The notes under the pieces: model-generated
Seen by the model: only the letters and a program-made list of their open reading frames with translations
Told to the model about the DNA's origin: nothing
The model's database searches: none
Program-made: the position numbers and the translations under genes
In this document: piece after piece, positions 41,944 through 50,121 of the stretch
Position numbering within the stretch: the first letter of the stretch is position 1
Layout: every line of letters starts with the position of its first letter
NCBI GenBank assembly: GCA_038229135.1
Contig: JBBROS010000009.1
Coordinates: 34,828-98,827, forward strand
Direction: 5' to 3'
DNA: 64,000 nucleotides
DNA from: JBBROS01 sp038229135
GTDB lineage: Bacteria; Pseudomonadota; Alphaproteobacteria; Acetobacterales; Acetobacteraceae

Positions 41944-42743
41944 GCTTCTCCCCGGACCGGACGGCCGCCCACCTGCTGGGGCAGCGCCGGAAACCTCGGC
42001 CATTGCGGACGCCGATCGGGCGGCTGGCGGACGAGCTGCGGCCGTCGACCCTCGCCGAGGGCGTCGCGGCGCAGCGGGCGCTCGCGACGCTGACGGATGC
42101 GGCGGCGCCGGCCGGGTTCAAGATCGGGGCCACGGGCGCACGGATGCAGGCCTACCTGGGCCTGGATGGGCCAGTGGCCGGGTTCATGGCGCAGGACACG
42201 GTGCATGCGAGCGGCAGCACGCTGTCCGCCGCCCCCTTCCTGCGCCCCGGCGTGGAGTGCGAGCTCTGCGTCCACCTGGCGCACGACCTGCCGCCGGCGC
42301 TGACCACCGTGGAGCAGGCGGCGGCCGCGGTGGACACGCTGATGGCGGCGATCGAGCTGGTGGAGAACCGGTATGAGGAGCTGGGCGCGTTCGGCACGCC
42401 CTCGTTGATGGCCGACCAGGTGTATCACGCGGGCGCCTTCATCGGCGCGCCGCTCGCGGAGTGGCACGGGCTGGACCTGGCGGCACTCCGCGGCGTGATG
42501 ACGGTGGACGGCGCCGTGGTGGGCGAGGGGCTGGGGCGGGAGCTGCTGGGGCACCCGATGGCGGCGCTGGCCTGGCTCGCAGGCTCGGCCGAGGCGGCGG
42601 CATTCGGAGGGCTTCGTGCGGGCCAGGTGATCATGCTGGGCAGCGTGTGCCCGCCCGTGTGGCTCGAGGGCGACACGGGAGGGCGGGGGCGGATCGAGGT
42701 GCGGTTCGACGGGTTGGCGGAGGCGGTGCTCACCCTCGTGTGA
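41940..42743 (+). CDS. 2-keto-4-pentenoate hydratase/FAH family protein
   Basis: This 267-residue member of the 2-keto-4-pentenoate hydratase family (MhpD/HpcG, fumarylacetoacetase fold) hydrates or decarboxylates oxo-acids in meta-cleavage pathways. Characteristic stretches are GFKIGATGARMQAYLGLDGP, the metal-binding VECELCVHLAHDLP, DTLMAAIELVENRYE and GQVIMLGSVCPP. It overlaps the rlmB-like stop by ATGA, although the functions are unrelated. No meta-cleavage dioxygenase is in the window, so its pathway is unknown. Confidence 0.83.
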   Translation: MSFSPDRTAAHLLGQRRKPRPLRTPIGRLADELRPSTLAEGVAAQRALATLTDAAAPAGFKIGATGARMQAYLGLDGPVAGFMAQDTVHASGSTLSAAPFLRPGVECELCVHLAHDLPPALTTVEQAAAAVDTLMAAIELVENRYEELGAFGTPSLMADQVYHAGAFIGAPLAEWHGLDLAALRGVMTVDGAVVGEGLGRELLGHPMAALAWLAGSAEAAAFGGLRAGQVIMLGSVCPPVWLEGDTGGRGRIEVRFDGLAEAVLTLV

Positions 42744-42855
42744 CGCGGCGCAGCAGGACCATGTTAACACCTGGGTCGTAGAACATGCGCATCGACCGCG
42801 TGTCCGCGGCATTGTTCAACGCGCCAAAACGGCCTGATCGGGACGAATTGCCCCC

Positions 42856-43080
42856 ATGATCGCCGAGTGGAACGCCCTCCCCGAGCCCTTGCAGCTCTAT
42901 GTTGCGCAACAGGCCTTCCGCCAGGCGGCGGAGACCATCGCCGGCCAGGCGGACGTGCTGGCGCACGAGTTCGAATCCGGCACACTGGCCGACCGGGGCG
43001 GGGCCGAGGCGCTGCGCCTCATGGCCGCCATCGTCCGCGCCCTGGGCCAGGGCGCGCCGGACGCGGCAGGGACGGCTTGA
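42856..43080 (+). CDS. Small hypothetical protein
   Basis: This 74-residue acidic, probably helical cytoplasmic protein contains MIAEWNALPEPLQLYVAQQ, TIAGQADVLAHEFESGTL and GGAEALRLMAAIVRALGQG. There is no signal peptide or membrane helix. The frame has typical high third-position GC and the start is the first ATG after a 112-base gap. It lies just before tRNA-Phe. I do not recognise the family. It may be a conserved short protein of this lineage. Confidence 0.55.
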   Translation: MIAEWNALPEPLQLYVAQQAFRQAAETIAGQADVLAHEFESGTLADRGGAEALRLMAAIVRALGQGAPDAAGTA

Positions 43081-43142
43081 CCGGACGTGATCGCGGGCTT
43101 GATCAACGCGGTCGAACCCGCTAATCCCGCGCCTCTGCTGGC

Positions 43143-43218
43143 GCCCAGGTAGCTCAGTTGGTAGAGCATGCGACTGAAAATCGCAGTGTCGCTGGTTCGA
43201 TTCCGGCCCTGGGCACCA
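43143..43218 (+). tRNA. tRNA-Phe (GAA)
   Basis: This is a 76-base tRNA: acceptor GCCCAGG pairs with CCTGGGC, followed by encoded ACCA. The D-arm is AGCTCAGTTGGTAGAGC, the anticodon loop CTGAAAA carries GAA, and the T-arm contains GGTTCGATTCC. It ends six bases before the convergent NTF2-like gene's stop. Confidence 0.97.
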
Positions 43219-43223
43219 TTCCC

Positions 43224-43700
43224 TCACAGCCCCAGCTCGTTCAGTCCCGGATGGCCCTCCGGCCGGGGCCCGTGCGGCCAGTGGAACAGGCGGTCGGCTT
43301 CGGCGATGGGCACGTCGTTGATGGAGGCCTCGCGCCGGTGCATCAGGCCTTGGGCGTCGAAGGCCCATTGCTCGTTGCCGTGGCTGCGGAACCAGGTGCC
43401 CTTGGCATCGTGCCATTCATAGGCGAAGCGGGCGGCGATCCGGTCGCCCGTGTAGGCCCAAACGTCCTTGATGAGGCGATACCCGAGCTCGGTCGCCCAT
43501 TTGCGCGTCAGGAAGGCGATGATCGCGTCGTGGCCCTGCAGGAACTCCGAGCGGTTCCGCCAACGGCTGTCCCTCGTGTAGGCCAGCGCCACGCGGGAGG
43601 GGTCGCGCAGGTTCCAGGCGTCCTCGGCGCGGCGGGCCTTCAGGGCGGCCGAGGCGGCGTCGAACGGCGGGAAGAGGGGGCGGGGCTGGAGCGGGGTCAT
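43224..43700 (-). CDS. NTF2-like protein (DUF1348)
   Basis: This 158-residue SnoaL/NTF2-like protein of the DUF1348 group contains AEDAWNLRDPSRVALAYT, SRWRNRSEFLQGHDAIIAFL, TRKWATELGYRLIKDVWAY and SHGNEQWAFDAQGLMHRRE, with INDVPIAEADRLFHWP at the end. All are typical of the family. These small alpha+beta proteins bind hydrophobic ligands or act as isomerases; the function of this group is unknown. It overlaps the acyltransferase gene by ATGA and is probably co-transcribed with it. Confidence 0.85.
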   Translation of the reverse strand: MTPLQPRPLFPPFDAASAALKARRAEDAWNLRDPSRVALAYTRDSRWRNRSEFLQGHDAIIAFLTRKWATELGYRLIKDVWAYTGDRIAARFAYEWHDAKGTWFRSHGNEQWAFDAQGLMHRREASINDVPIAEADRLFHWPHGPRPEGHPGLNELGL

Positions 43701-44746
43701 GGCGGTCCTGGCAGGTAGGGGCGGCGCCAGGCGAGGGCGGGGCGCTCGATCCAACGGTAGCTCAGCCAGGCGATCGGGGTGAAGGCGGCGAAGCCGAGTG
43801 CGGAGCCGAGGAGGGAGGCCTCGAAGCCGATCTGCGCGAACAGCGGCGCGAAGCCTCGGGTGAGGTGCGGGATGGCGAAGCCGTGGAGCAGATAGAGGGA
43901 GTAGGAGCACTCGCCGGCACGGGCCAGCAAGGGGCCCAGGCGCCCCGGGCGGGATGGGTGCGCATCGAACCAGGCGACGAGGGACGCGAACGCGGCGCCC
44001 TCGATGGTGGGCAGGACGACCCAGAGTTGAGAGGCCTCGCCGGACCAGTAGCCTCCCTGGGCGAGCAGCCCGGCATATGCGGCGCAGAGCAGGAGCATGC
44101 CGATGACCACCGGGCCGGCACGGACGCGCAGGCCTGCTGCCGCGAAGCCCAGGACGAACGGGTCGAGCCGGCCCAGCGCCGTCCAGTAGGTCAGCCACAT
44201 GACCTCGCCCTGTGCGGCATACAGCCCGGCGCGGATGGCCAGGGCGAGCGCCACGAGCGCCAACGGGGCGGCGGCGTGGCGGCGCCGGAGCCAGAGCAGC
44301 ATGGGCAGCAGCGCGTAGCAGTGCAGCTCGGCCGTGACGGACCAGCCGCCATGCGGCCAGCTGGGCAGGACGAGGCCCAGCGCGATGCTTTGCAGGTAGT
44401 CCGGCTCGAGCCGTCCCGCCGCAAGCCGGCCGGCCGCCACGAGGGCCATGACCACCAGCATGAGCGGTGCCAGACGCAGCGCCCGGTTCCAGGCAAACGC
44501 GCCCCAGCGCACCGGGCCCGCGAGCGGCAGCAGACGGCCGAACAGGGTGCCGCTGATGGCAAAGAACAAGGAGACGCCGCAATGGCCCTCCTGGAAGGGG
44601 GCCTGCAAGGGCGCGAGGAGCGGCAGGAGCGCAGCCGGGCCGGGCGCCTCGGTGGGGCGCGTGAGGTGCCAGGTGAACACCATGAACGCGGCCAGGGCCC
44701 GGAGCTGGTCCAGGCGGGGCGAGTATTGGCCGGCGGTGGCGCGCAT
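43697..44746 (-). CDS. Membrane acyltransferase, family 3 (OafA/NodX-like)
   Basis: This 349-residue multi-span inner-membrane acyltransferase begins YSPRLDQLRALAAFMVFTWHLT, the family's first helix with its catalytic-type histidine. It also has GHCGVSLFFAISGTLFGRL and about ten hydrophobic helices, with SYSLYLLHGFAIPHL near the end. Such enzymes acetylate or succinylate surface sugars, antibiotics or lipids. No glycosyltransferase or polysaccharide genes are adjacent, so the acceptor is unknown. It is divergent from the nicotinate-type operon across 56 bases. Confidence 0.86.
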   Translation of the reverse strand: MRATAGQYSPRLDQLRALAAFMVFTWHLTRPTEAPGPAALLPLLAPLQAPFQEGHCGVSLFFAISGTLFGRLLPLAGPVRWGAFAWNRALRLAPLMLVVMALVAAGRLAAGRLEPDYLQSIALGLVLPSWPHGGWSVTAELHCYALLPMLLWLRRRHAAAPLALVALALAIRAGLYAAQGEVMWLTYWTALGRLDPFVLGFAAAGLRVRAGPVVIGMLLLCAAYAGLLAQGGYWSGEASQLWVVLPTIEGAAFASLVAWFDAHPSRPGRLGPLLARAGECSYSLYLLHGFAIPHLTRGFAPLFAQIGFEASLLGSALGFAAFTPIAWLSYRWIERPALAWRRPYLPGPP

Positions 44747-44802
44747 GGGTCAGCCTACCCAGGCCCGAACCTTGTTGACACCCCCGGCCGCGGCCCGCGA
44801 AC

Positions 44803-45648
44803 GTGGCGCCGTCGATCGAGGGGTGTGTCATCGGAACCTATTTGCGCCCGGAGCAACTGGACGAAGCGCTAGGGGCGCTCGCGGCCGGGCCGCGCGTGGT
44901 GGTGGCGGGGGGCACGGACCATTACCCGGCGCGCGCGGTGTGGGAGCCGGAGGAGGATATCGTCGATATCGGGGCGGTGGCCGGGCTGCGGGGCATCGGG
45001 CGCTCGGGCGGCGCATGGCGGATCGGGGCGTTGGCAACCTGGACGGATGTGATCGAGGCACCCCTGCCGCCGCTGTTCGCCGGGCTGGTGCGGGCGGCGC
45101 ACCAAGTGGGCGGGTGGCAGGTGCAGAACGAGGGCACGGTGCTGGGCAACGTCTGCAACGCCAGCCCGGCGGCGGACGGCATCCCGGCGCTGCTGGCGTT
45201 GGGCGCCTCGGTGGAGCTCAGCAGCAGGGCCGGGGTGCGCGTGGTTCCGCTGCAGGCGTTCGTGCTCGGGCCGCGGCGGACGGCGCGGCGGCCCGATGAG
45301 TTGGCGACGGCGCTGCTGGTGCCGGAGCGCGCGGGTAAAAGCGTGTTCCTGAAACTTGGCGGGCGGAGCCACCTCGTGATCTCGATCAGCATGGTCGCGG
45401 TGAGCCTGGGGCTGGACCGGGGCGGACGGGTGGACTGGGCCGGGGTCGCGGTGGGGTCGTGCGGCCCGGCGGCGTCGCGGTTGCCAGGGCTGGAGGCGGC
45501 GCTGCTTGGAGGGGTGCCGGACCCGGCGCTGGTGCGGACGGAGCATCTGGCGGCGCTGGCCCCGATCGACGACGTGCGGGCCACGGCGGCATATCGGCTG
45601 CAAGCGACCGAGATGCTGTTGCGGCGGGCGCTGGAAGCGCTGGCATGA
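44803..45648 (+). CDS. FAD-binding subunit of a xanthine dehydrogenase-family hydroxylase
   Basis: This 281-residue FAD subunit of a molybdenum hydroxylase has FAD-contact motifs VVVAGGTDHYPARAV and QVQNEGTVLGNVCNASPAADGIPALLALGA. The CO-dehydrogenase flavoprotein C-terminal domain is around GRSHLVISISMVAVSLGL. It accepts electrons from the 2Fe-2S centres of the next protein and passes them to NAD or another acceptor. GTG 44803 is the only good start. It overlaps the next gene by ATGA. With the 6-hydroxynicotinate reductase-like gene downstream, the likely substrate is nicotinate. Confidence 0.85.
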   Translation: MAPSIEGCVIGTYLRPEQLDEALGALAAGPRVVVAGGTDHYPARAVWEPEEDIVDIGAVAGLRGIGRSGGAWRIGALATWTDVIEAPLPPLFAGLVRAAHQVGGWQVQNEGTVLGNVCNASPAADGIPALLALGASVELSSRAGVRVVPLQAFVLGPRRTARRPDELATALLVPERAGKSVFLKLGGRSHLVISISMVAVSLGLDRGGRVDWAGVAVGSCGPAASRLPGLEAALLGGVPDPALVRTEHLAALAPIDDVRATAAYRLQATEMLLRRALEALA

Positions 45649-48368
45649 GGTCCGCCGCGCAGGCACTGGCTTTCACGCTGAACGGCAATGCGGTGCAGCT
45701 GCACGTGGCGCCGGGGCGGCGGTTGAGTGCGGTGCTTCGGGAGGATCTGGGGCTGACCGGCACCAAGGTGGGGTGCAATGCCGGGGATTGCGGGGCGTGT
45801 ACGGTGCTGCTCGATGGGCGGCAGGCCTGCGCGTGCCTCGTGCCGGCGGCGCGGGCGGCGGGGCGGCGCGTCACCACCGTCGAGGGGCTGGCGGAGGAGG
45901 GCGCGCCGAACGCGCTGCAGGCTTCGTTCCTGCGGCACGGGGCGGCGCAGTGCGGCATCTGCACGCCGGGGATGCTGATGGCGGCGACGGACCTGCTGGC
46001 GCGGGTGCCGCACCCGAGTGCGGACCAGGTGGAGGCGGCGCTGGGCGGCGTGCTGTGCCGCTGCACCGGGTATCGGATGATCATCGATGCCGTGATGGAC
46101 GCGTCGATGACGCCGGGGAGCCGGCCGGAGGCGCCGGGTCCCGTTGCCGGGGCCGCCGTGGGCGCGCGCATGGGCAAGGTGGACGGGCTGGCCAAGGTTA
46201 CCGGCGCCGAGCGGTTCGGTGCCGATGCGCTGCCTGAGGAAGGGTGCCTCGAGGCCCGCGCCATCCGCAGCCCGCACCCGCATGCGCGCTTCACGCTCGG
46301 GGACATGGGGCCGCTGCTGGCGGCACATCCGGGGCTGGTGCGGGTGCTGACGGCGGCCGACGTGCCAGGGCGGAACCTGTATGGCATCTACCCCACGGGC
46401 AAGGACCAGCCCGTGCTGGCCGAAGGATACGTGCGGCACCGGGGCGAGGCGGTGTGCGCGCTGGTGGGCGAGGCCGACGCGCTGGCCGCGATCCCGGATG
46501 GCGCCGTGCCCATCGTGTGGGACGTGCTGCCCCCCGTCGGGTTCATGGAGGAGGCGCCGGAGCTGCACGCGCATGCGCCCGGCAACGTGCTGTGCCACGG
46601 CCGCGTGGCCTGCGGCGTGCCTCGCCCTGCCGCCGCGGAGGCCGGCATCGAGACCGAGACGGCCTTCGTCGAGCACGCCTACATCGAGCCCGAGGCCGGG
46701 TATGCACGCCGGGTTGGCGACCGGATCGAGATCGTGGCCTGCACGCAGACGCCGTATATGGACCGGGACGAGCTGGCGCCGATCCTGGGCATCCGGCCCG
46801 ACCAGGTGCGGGTGGTGCCGACGGCTGTCGGGGGCGGGTTCGGGGGCAAGCTGGACCTCTCCCTGCAGCCCATCGCCTGCATCGCGGCCTGGCTGCTCGG
46901 GCGGCCGGTGCGGATGGAGTATTCGCGGACCGAGAGCATGGCCTCCACCACCAAACGGCACCCGGCGCGGATCGCGGCGCGGCTGAGCGCGGATGCCGAG
47001 GGGCGGCTCGTGGCCATGCGGTTCCATGGGGATTTCGATACCGGGGCCTATGCCAGCTGGGGGCCGACGGTGGCCAACCGCGTGCCGGTGCATGCGAGCG
47101 GGCCGTATCGGCTGCCGCACCTGGTGGCGACCACCACGGCCTGGCACACGACCGGCCCGTCCGCGGGCGCGTTCCGCGGCTTCGGCGTGCCGCAGGCGGC
47201 GCTGGCCACCGAGGCGCTGATGGACGACCTGGCGGAGGCGCTCGGGCAGGACCGGCTGGCCTTCCGCCGCCTGAACGCGCTGCGGCCCGGCGACGCGACG
47301 ACCACGGGCCAGGTGCTGGGGGTGGGTGCGGCGCTGGTGGAGTGCCTGGATGCGCTGGCGCCGCACTGGGCGCGCATGCTGGCCGCGGCGGAGGCGGCCA
47401 ATGCGGCGCCCGGGCCCATGCGGCACGGCGTGGGCGTGGCCTGCATGTGGTACGGCATCGGCAACACGAGCATGTCGAACCCGTCCGAGATGGTGATGGG
47501 GATCGACCAGGCCGGGCGTGATGGCCAAGTCCGGGCGGTGCTGTTCTCGGGCGCGGTGGATATCGGGCAGGGCAGCAACACCGTCATGGTCCAGATCGCG
47601 GCCGACGCGCTGGGCGTGGCGGCGGGCGAGGTGGCGCTGGTGGCGGGCGACACGGACCTCACGCGCGATGCCGGCAAGACGAGCGCCTCGCGGCAGACGC
47701 TCGTGAGCGGCAATGCGGCCCGGGCGGCCGGCCTCGCGCTGCGGGCGGCGGTGCTGCGGCAGGCGAATGCAGGGGAGGATGCCGTCATCCGGCTCGGGAA
47801 CGGCGTGTGCGTGGAGCATGACGGGTTGGTGACCCGGCTGGAGCTGGGTGCCCCCGGCGCGGACGGGTTGGTCCTGCGGGGGGAGGGGCGCTACGACCCA
47901 CCGACCACGGCGCTGGATGCGGACGGGCAGGGGGTGCCTTATGCGGCCTACGCGTTCGCGGCGCAGCTGGCCGCGGTGGCGGTCGACACGGGGCTCGGAA
48001 CCGTGAAGGTGACCGAGATCGTGGCGGCGCATGATGTTGGGCGCGCCATCAACCCGCTGCTGGTCGAGGGGCAGATCCATGGCGGCATCGCGCAGGGGCT
48101 GGGGCTTGCGCTGATGGAGGAGTACGTGCCGGGGCGGACGGAGAACCTGCACGACTACCTCGTGCCGACGATGGGCGACGTGCCGCCGATCACGACGATA
48201 CTGGTCGAGGCCGGGGATGCGCATGGTCCGCACGGGGCCAAGGGCGTGGGCGAGCCGGCGCTGATCGCGACGGCGCCGGCGATCCTGGGGGCGATCCGGC
48301 ATGCGACGGGGGCGCGGCTCACGCGAGTGCCGGCGACGCCGGCGCGGGTGCTGGCGGCGCTCACATGA
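45645..48368 (+). CDS. Fused 2Fe-2S/molybdopterin subunit of a molybdenum hydroxylase (probable nicotinate dehydrogenase)
   Basis: This 907-residue protein joins two subunits that are usually separate. Residues 1-155 are the iron-sulfur part: Cys44, Cys49, Cys52 and Cys64 (plant-type cluster) and Cys103, Cys106, Cys138 and Cys140 (QCGICTPGM, LCRCTGY). From about residue 170 comes the molybdopterin part: GKVDGLAKVTGAERFGAD, CTQTPYMDRDELA, VGGGFGGKLD, SAGAFRGFGVPQ, and HGAKGVGEPALIA with the catalytic glutamate. The complex should hydroxylate a carbon next to a ring nitrogen using water. Nicotinate to 6-hydroxynicotinate is inferred from the next gene. Purine or other heterocycle oxidation is the alternative. 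Confidence 0.85.
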   Translation: MRSAAQALAFTLNGNAVQLHVAPGRRLSAVLREDLGLTGTKVGCNAGDCGACTVLLDGRQACACLVPAARAAGRRVTTVEGLAEEGAPNALQASFLRHGAAQCGICTPGMLMAATDLLARVPHPSADQVEAALGGVLCRCTGYRMIIDAVMDASMTPGSRPEAPGPVAGAAVGARMGKVDGLAKVTGAERFGADALPEEGCLEARAIRSPHPHARFTLGDMGPLLAAHPGLVRVLTAADVPGRNLYGIYPTGKDQPVLAEGYVRHRGEAVCALVGEADALAAIPDGAVPIVWDVLPPVGFMEEAPELHAHAPGNVLCHGRVACGVPRPAAAEAGIETETAFVEHAYIEPEAGYARRVGDRIEIVACTQTPYMDRDELAPILGIRPDQVRVVPTAVGGGFGGKLDLSLQPIACIAAWLLGRPVRMEYSRTESMASTTKRHPARIAARLSADAEGRLVAMRFHGDFDTGAYASWGPTVANRVPVHASGPYRLPHLVATTTAWHTTGPSAGAFRGFGVPQAALATEALMDDLAEALGQDRLAFRRLNALRPGDATTTGQVLGVGAALVECLDALAPHWARMLAAAEAANAAPGPMRHGVGVACMWYGIGNTSMSNPSEMVMGIDQAGRDGQVRAVLFSGAVDIGQGSNTVMVQIAADALGVAAGEVALVAGDTDLTRDAGKTSASRQTLVSGNAARAAGLALRAAVLRQANAGEDAVIRLGNGVCVEHDGLVTRLELGAPGADGLVLRGEGRYDPPTTALDADGQGVPYAAYAFAAQLAAVAVDTGLGTVKVTEIVAAHDVGRAINPLLVEGQIHGGIAQGLGLALMEEYVPGRTENLHDYLVPTMGDVPPITTILVEAGDAHGPHGAKGVGEPALIATAPAILGAIRHATGARLTRVPATPARVLAALT

Positions 48369-48371
48369 GCC

Positions 48372-48391
48372 GTCATCGCGAGCGGTTGCGG
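48372..48391. repeat. Half REP-like element
   Basis: GTCATCGCGAGCGGTTGCGG matches one arm of the REP-like palindromes at 22753, 28009 and 59768, without the opposing arm. It fills the short gap between the molybdopterin gene and the 6-hydroxynicotinate reductase-like gene. Confidence 0.6.
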
Positions 48392-48399
48392 CAGGGCGC

Positions 48400-49836
48400 A
48401 TGACAGCCCAGGCCATCGTCGTTTGCGACGCCTGCCCCGTGCTGTGCCGCATCCGCCCCGGGCGCCTGGGGGCGTGCGACCGTTACGGCAACGAGGAGGG
48501 CCGGCTCGTGCGGACGGACCCGCTCGTGGTGCTTGCCGCGGACCCCACGCGGGTGCCGGTCGGCGCGTGGGACGGGAACCCGTTGCAGGCGCAGGACCTC
48601 GTCGTTACCGCCATCGGCGCGGGCACGACCTATCCGGACTACAAGCCGGCGCCCTTCATCGTGGGCAGCACGGTGGATGGCGTGGACATGGTGACGGTCG
48701 TGAGCGAGGGGGTGTTCAGCTATTGCGGGCTGAAGGTGAAGATCGACACGGACCGGCATCTAGGCCCGGAGACGGCGACGGTGCGGGCGCAAGGGGAGCC
48801 GGTGGGCCATGTGACGACGGCCGAGTATGGCAGCCAGATGCTCAGCCTGGGCGGCGTGCGGCACCTCACCGGCGGGGGCAAGCGGGAGGGGGTGGTGGCC
48901 TGTGCAACCATGCTCGCGCTGGCCAACAAGGAGGCGGTGGAGCTCCGCATCGATGGCGGCGCCACGGTGGTGGTGCAGGCCGGGGCGGCGCCGATCGTGG
49001 ACGGGGTGCTCGAGACGCGGATGCGGGTGGGGTGCGGGAGTGCGGCCATCGGCATCTTCGGGCCGCAATGGCAGGGGCATGCGGACGAGGTGGTGGTGGT
49101 GGACGAGCACATCACGGGGGTGCTGACGGAGCACCAGGCCGGCCGGTTCCTGGGCATGCGCCCGGCGGGCATCCGCGTGCGGGGGCGGCGGTCCACGCCG
49201 GGGCGGTATTTCCAGGTGGCGAGCCCGGGGCCGGGCTGGGGCGGGACGGACGTGACGGACCCGCTCGAGATCATCGAGCGGATCGACCCGGCGCTGGCCT
49301 GGCCCGGGCTCCGGCTGCTGATGGTGAGCACCACGGGCGAGCACGGCGCCTGGTTCGTGCTGGACGAGGCGCTCGTGCCGCGCCCGGCGCCGATGCCCGA
49401 CGCCATCGCAGCGGCGGTGGCGCGGGTGGGGGAGAACTGCGAGCCGGCGCTGTGCAGCGTGCTGTTCATGGCCGGCGCGGGGGGCAGCCTGCGGGCGGGC
49501 GCCACCGAGAACCCCGTGCTGCTGACCCGGAGCGTGCAGCGGAGCCTGACGCGCGTCACGTCGGGCGGAGCACCCGTGTTCCTGTGGCCGGGCGGCGGCA
49601 TCACCTACATGGTGGACGTGTCGACGATGCCCGACCGCGCCTTCGGCTCCGTGCCGACGCCCGCGCTGGTGGCGCCGATCGAGTTCAGCCTGCCACTTGC
49701 CGACTATGCGGCGCTGGGCGGCTACACGGGCCGGGTGCGGCCCGTGGCGCAGGTGCTCGCCGAGCGGAGGGATGTCCGCATCATGCGTCCTGGAGCACCC
49801 TCGGGCGGCGCTCCGGGGCCATGGGCCGCGGAATGA
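48400..49836 (+). CDS. 6-hydroxynicotinate reductase-like iron-sulfur protein
   Basis: This 478-residue protein begins with a four-cysteine motif, Cys9, Cys12, Cys16 and Cys26 (VVCDACPVLCRI and GRLGACDRYGNEEG), able to hold an iron-sulfur cluster. Downstream are GVDMVTVVSEGVFSYCGLKVKI, GGKREGVVACATMLALANK, AAIGIFGPQWQGHADEVVVVDEHITGV and PGPGWGGTDVTDPLEII. I recognise this as the 6-hydroxynicotinate reductase family, named from the Eubacterium barkeri enzyme that reduces 6-hydroxynicotinate to the tetrahydro-6-oxo form. It follows the molybdenum hydroxylase genes closely. The assignment rests on recalled family similarity and context, and activity in this presumably aerobic host is unproven. 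Confidence 0.68.
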   Translation: MTAQAIVVCDACPVLCRIRPGRLGACDRYGNEEGRLVRTDPLVVLAADPTRVPVGAWDGNPLQAQDLVVTAIGAGTTYPDYKPAPFIVGSTVDGVDMVTVVSEGVFSYCGLKVKIDTDRHLGPETATVRAQGEPVGHVTTAEYGSQMLSLGGVRHLTGGGKREGVVACATMLALANKEAVELRIDGGATVVVQAGAAPIVDGVLETRMRVGCGSAAIGIFGPQWQGHADEVVVVDEHITGVLTEHQAGRFLGMRPAGIRVRGRRSTPGRYFQVASPGPGWGGTDVTDPLEIIERIDPALAWPGLRLLMVSTTGEHGAWFVLDEALVPRPAPMPDAIAAAVARVGENCEPALCSVLFMAGAGGSLRAGATENPVLLTRSVQRSLTRVTSGGAPVFLWPGGGITYMVDVSTMPDRAFGSVPTPALVAPIEFSLPLADYAALGGYTGRVRPVAQVLAERRDVRIMRPGAPSGGAPGPWAAE

Positions 49837-50005
49837 GGCAGTCCGGCAGCGGCTTGGGCGCGGGCGGGCGTGGGGGCGGTGCAGGCGGCGGCGGCGGTCC
49901 GCCACGGTCCGCCCGGCGCAGGGCCAGCAGCTCGTGCAGCGCGAACAGCAATGGTACGCCGAAGGTGAGGAGGCCGCTGAGCAGCACCTGGGTGGCGGGG
50001 GACAT
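49781..50005 (-). CDS. Small proline-rich single-span membrane protein
   Basis: The 74-residue protein from ATG 50005 has one N-terminal membrane helix (LLSGLLTFGVPLLFALHEL), a short basic stretch, a Pro-rich segment (GGPPPPPAPPPRPPAPKP) and a tail LPDCLIPRPMAPERRPRVLQDA. A GGAG ribosome site lies upstream. Its 3' end overlaps the end of the reductase-like gene on the other strand by 56 bases. The composition and the sensible start suggest a real gene of a lineage-specific family, but no function is known. Confidence 0.55.
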   Translation of the reverse strand: MSPATQVLLSGLLTFGVPLLFALHELLALRRADRGGPPPPPAPPPRPPAPKPLPDCLIPRPMAPERRPRVLQDA

Positions 50006-50121
50006 GGGCCCTTCTCCCTGAGTTGGTGATCCAGCACACGCTAGCATGGTCGTGTTCGCGATTGCCTGTAAAATTCCGGCCAGCGGTTGCTCCGGCGGGG
50101 CCGCGGGTGCATAGCGGCGGG

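Noticed and set aside
44775..44780. TTGACA as a promoter -35 for the molybdenum hydroxylase operon
   Set aside because: No -10-like hexamer lies 15-19 bases downstream; the GTG start of the gene is already there. It may be chance.
44922..48452. Open frame of over 1100 codons antisense to the molybdenum hydroxylase genes
   Set aside because: The sense strand has all iron-sulfur and molybdopterin motifs. The antisense product is low-complexity Arg/His/Pro sequence with no recognisable domain.
48400..49836. Cyanuric acid amidohydrolase/barbiturase (AtzD-like) for the iron-sulfur protein
   Set aside because: AtzD-type proteins are shorter, lack the N-terminal CxxCx3C motif and have three repeated serine/lysine domains that I do not see here.
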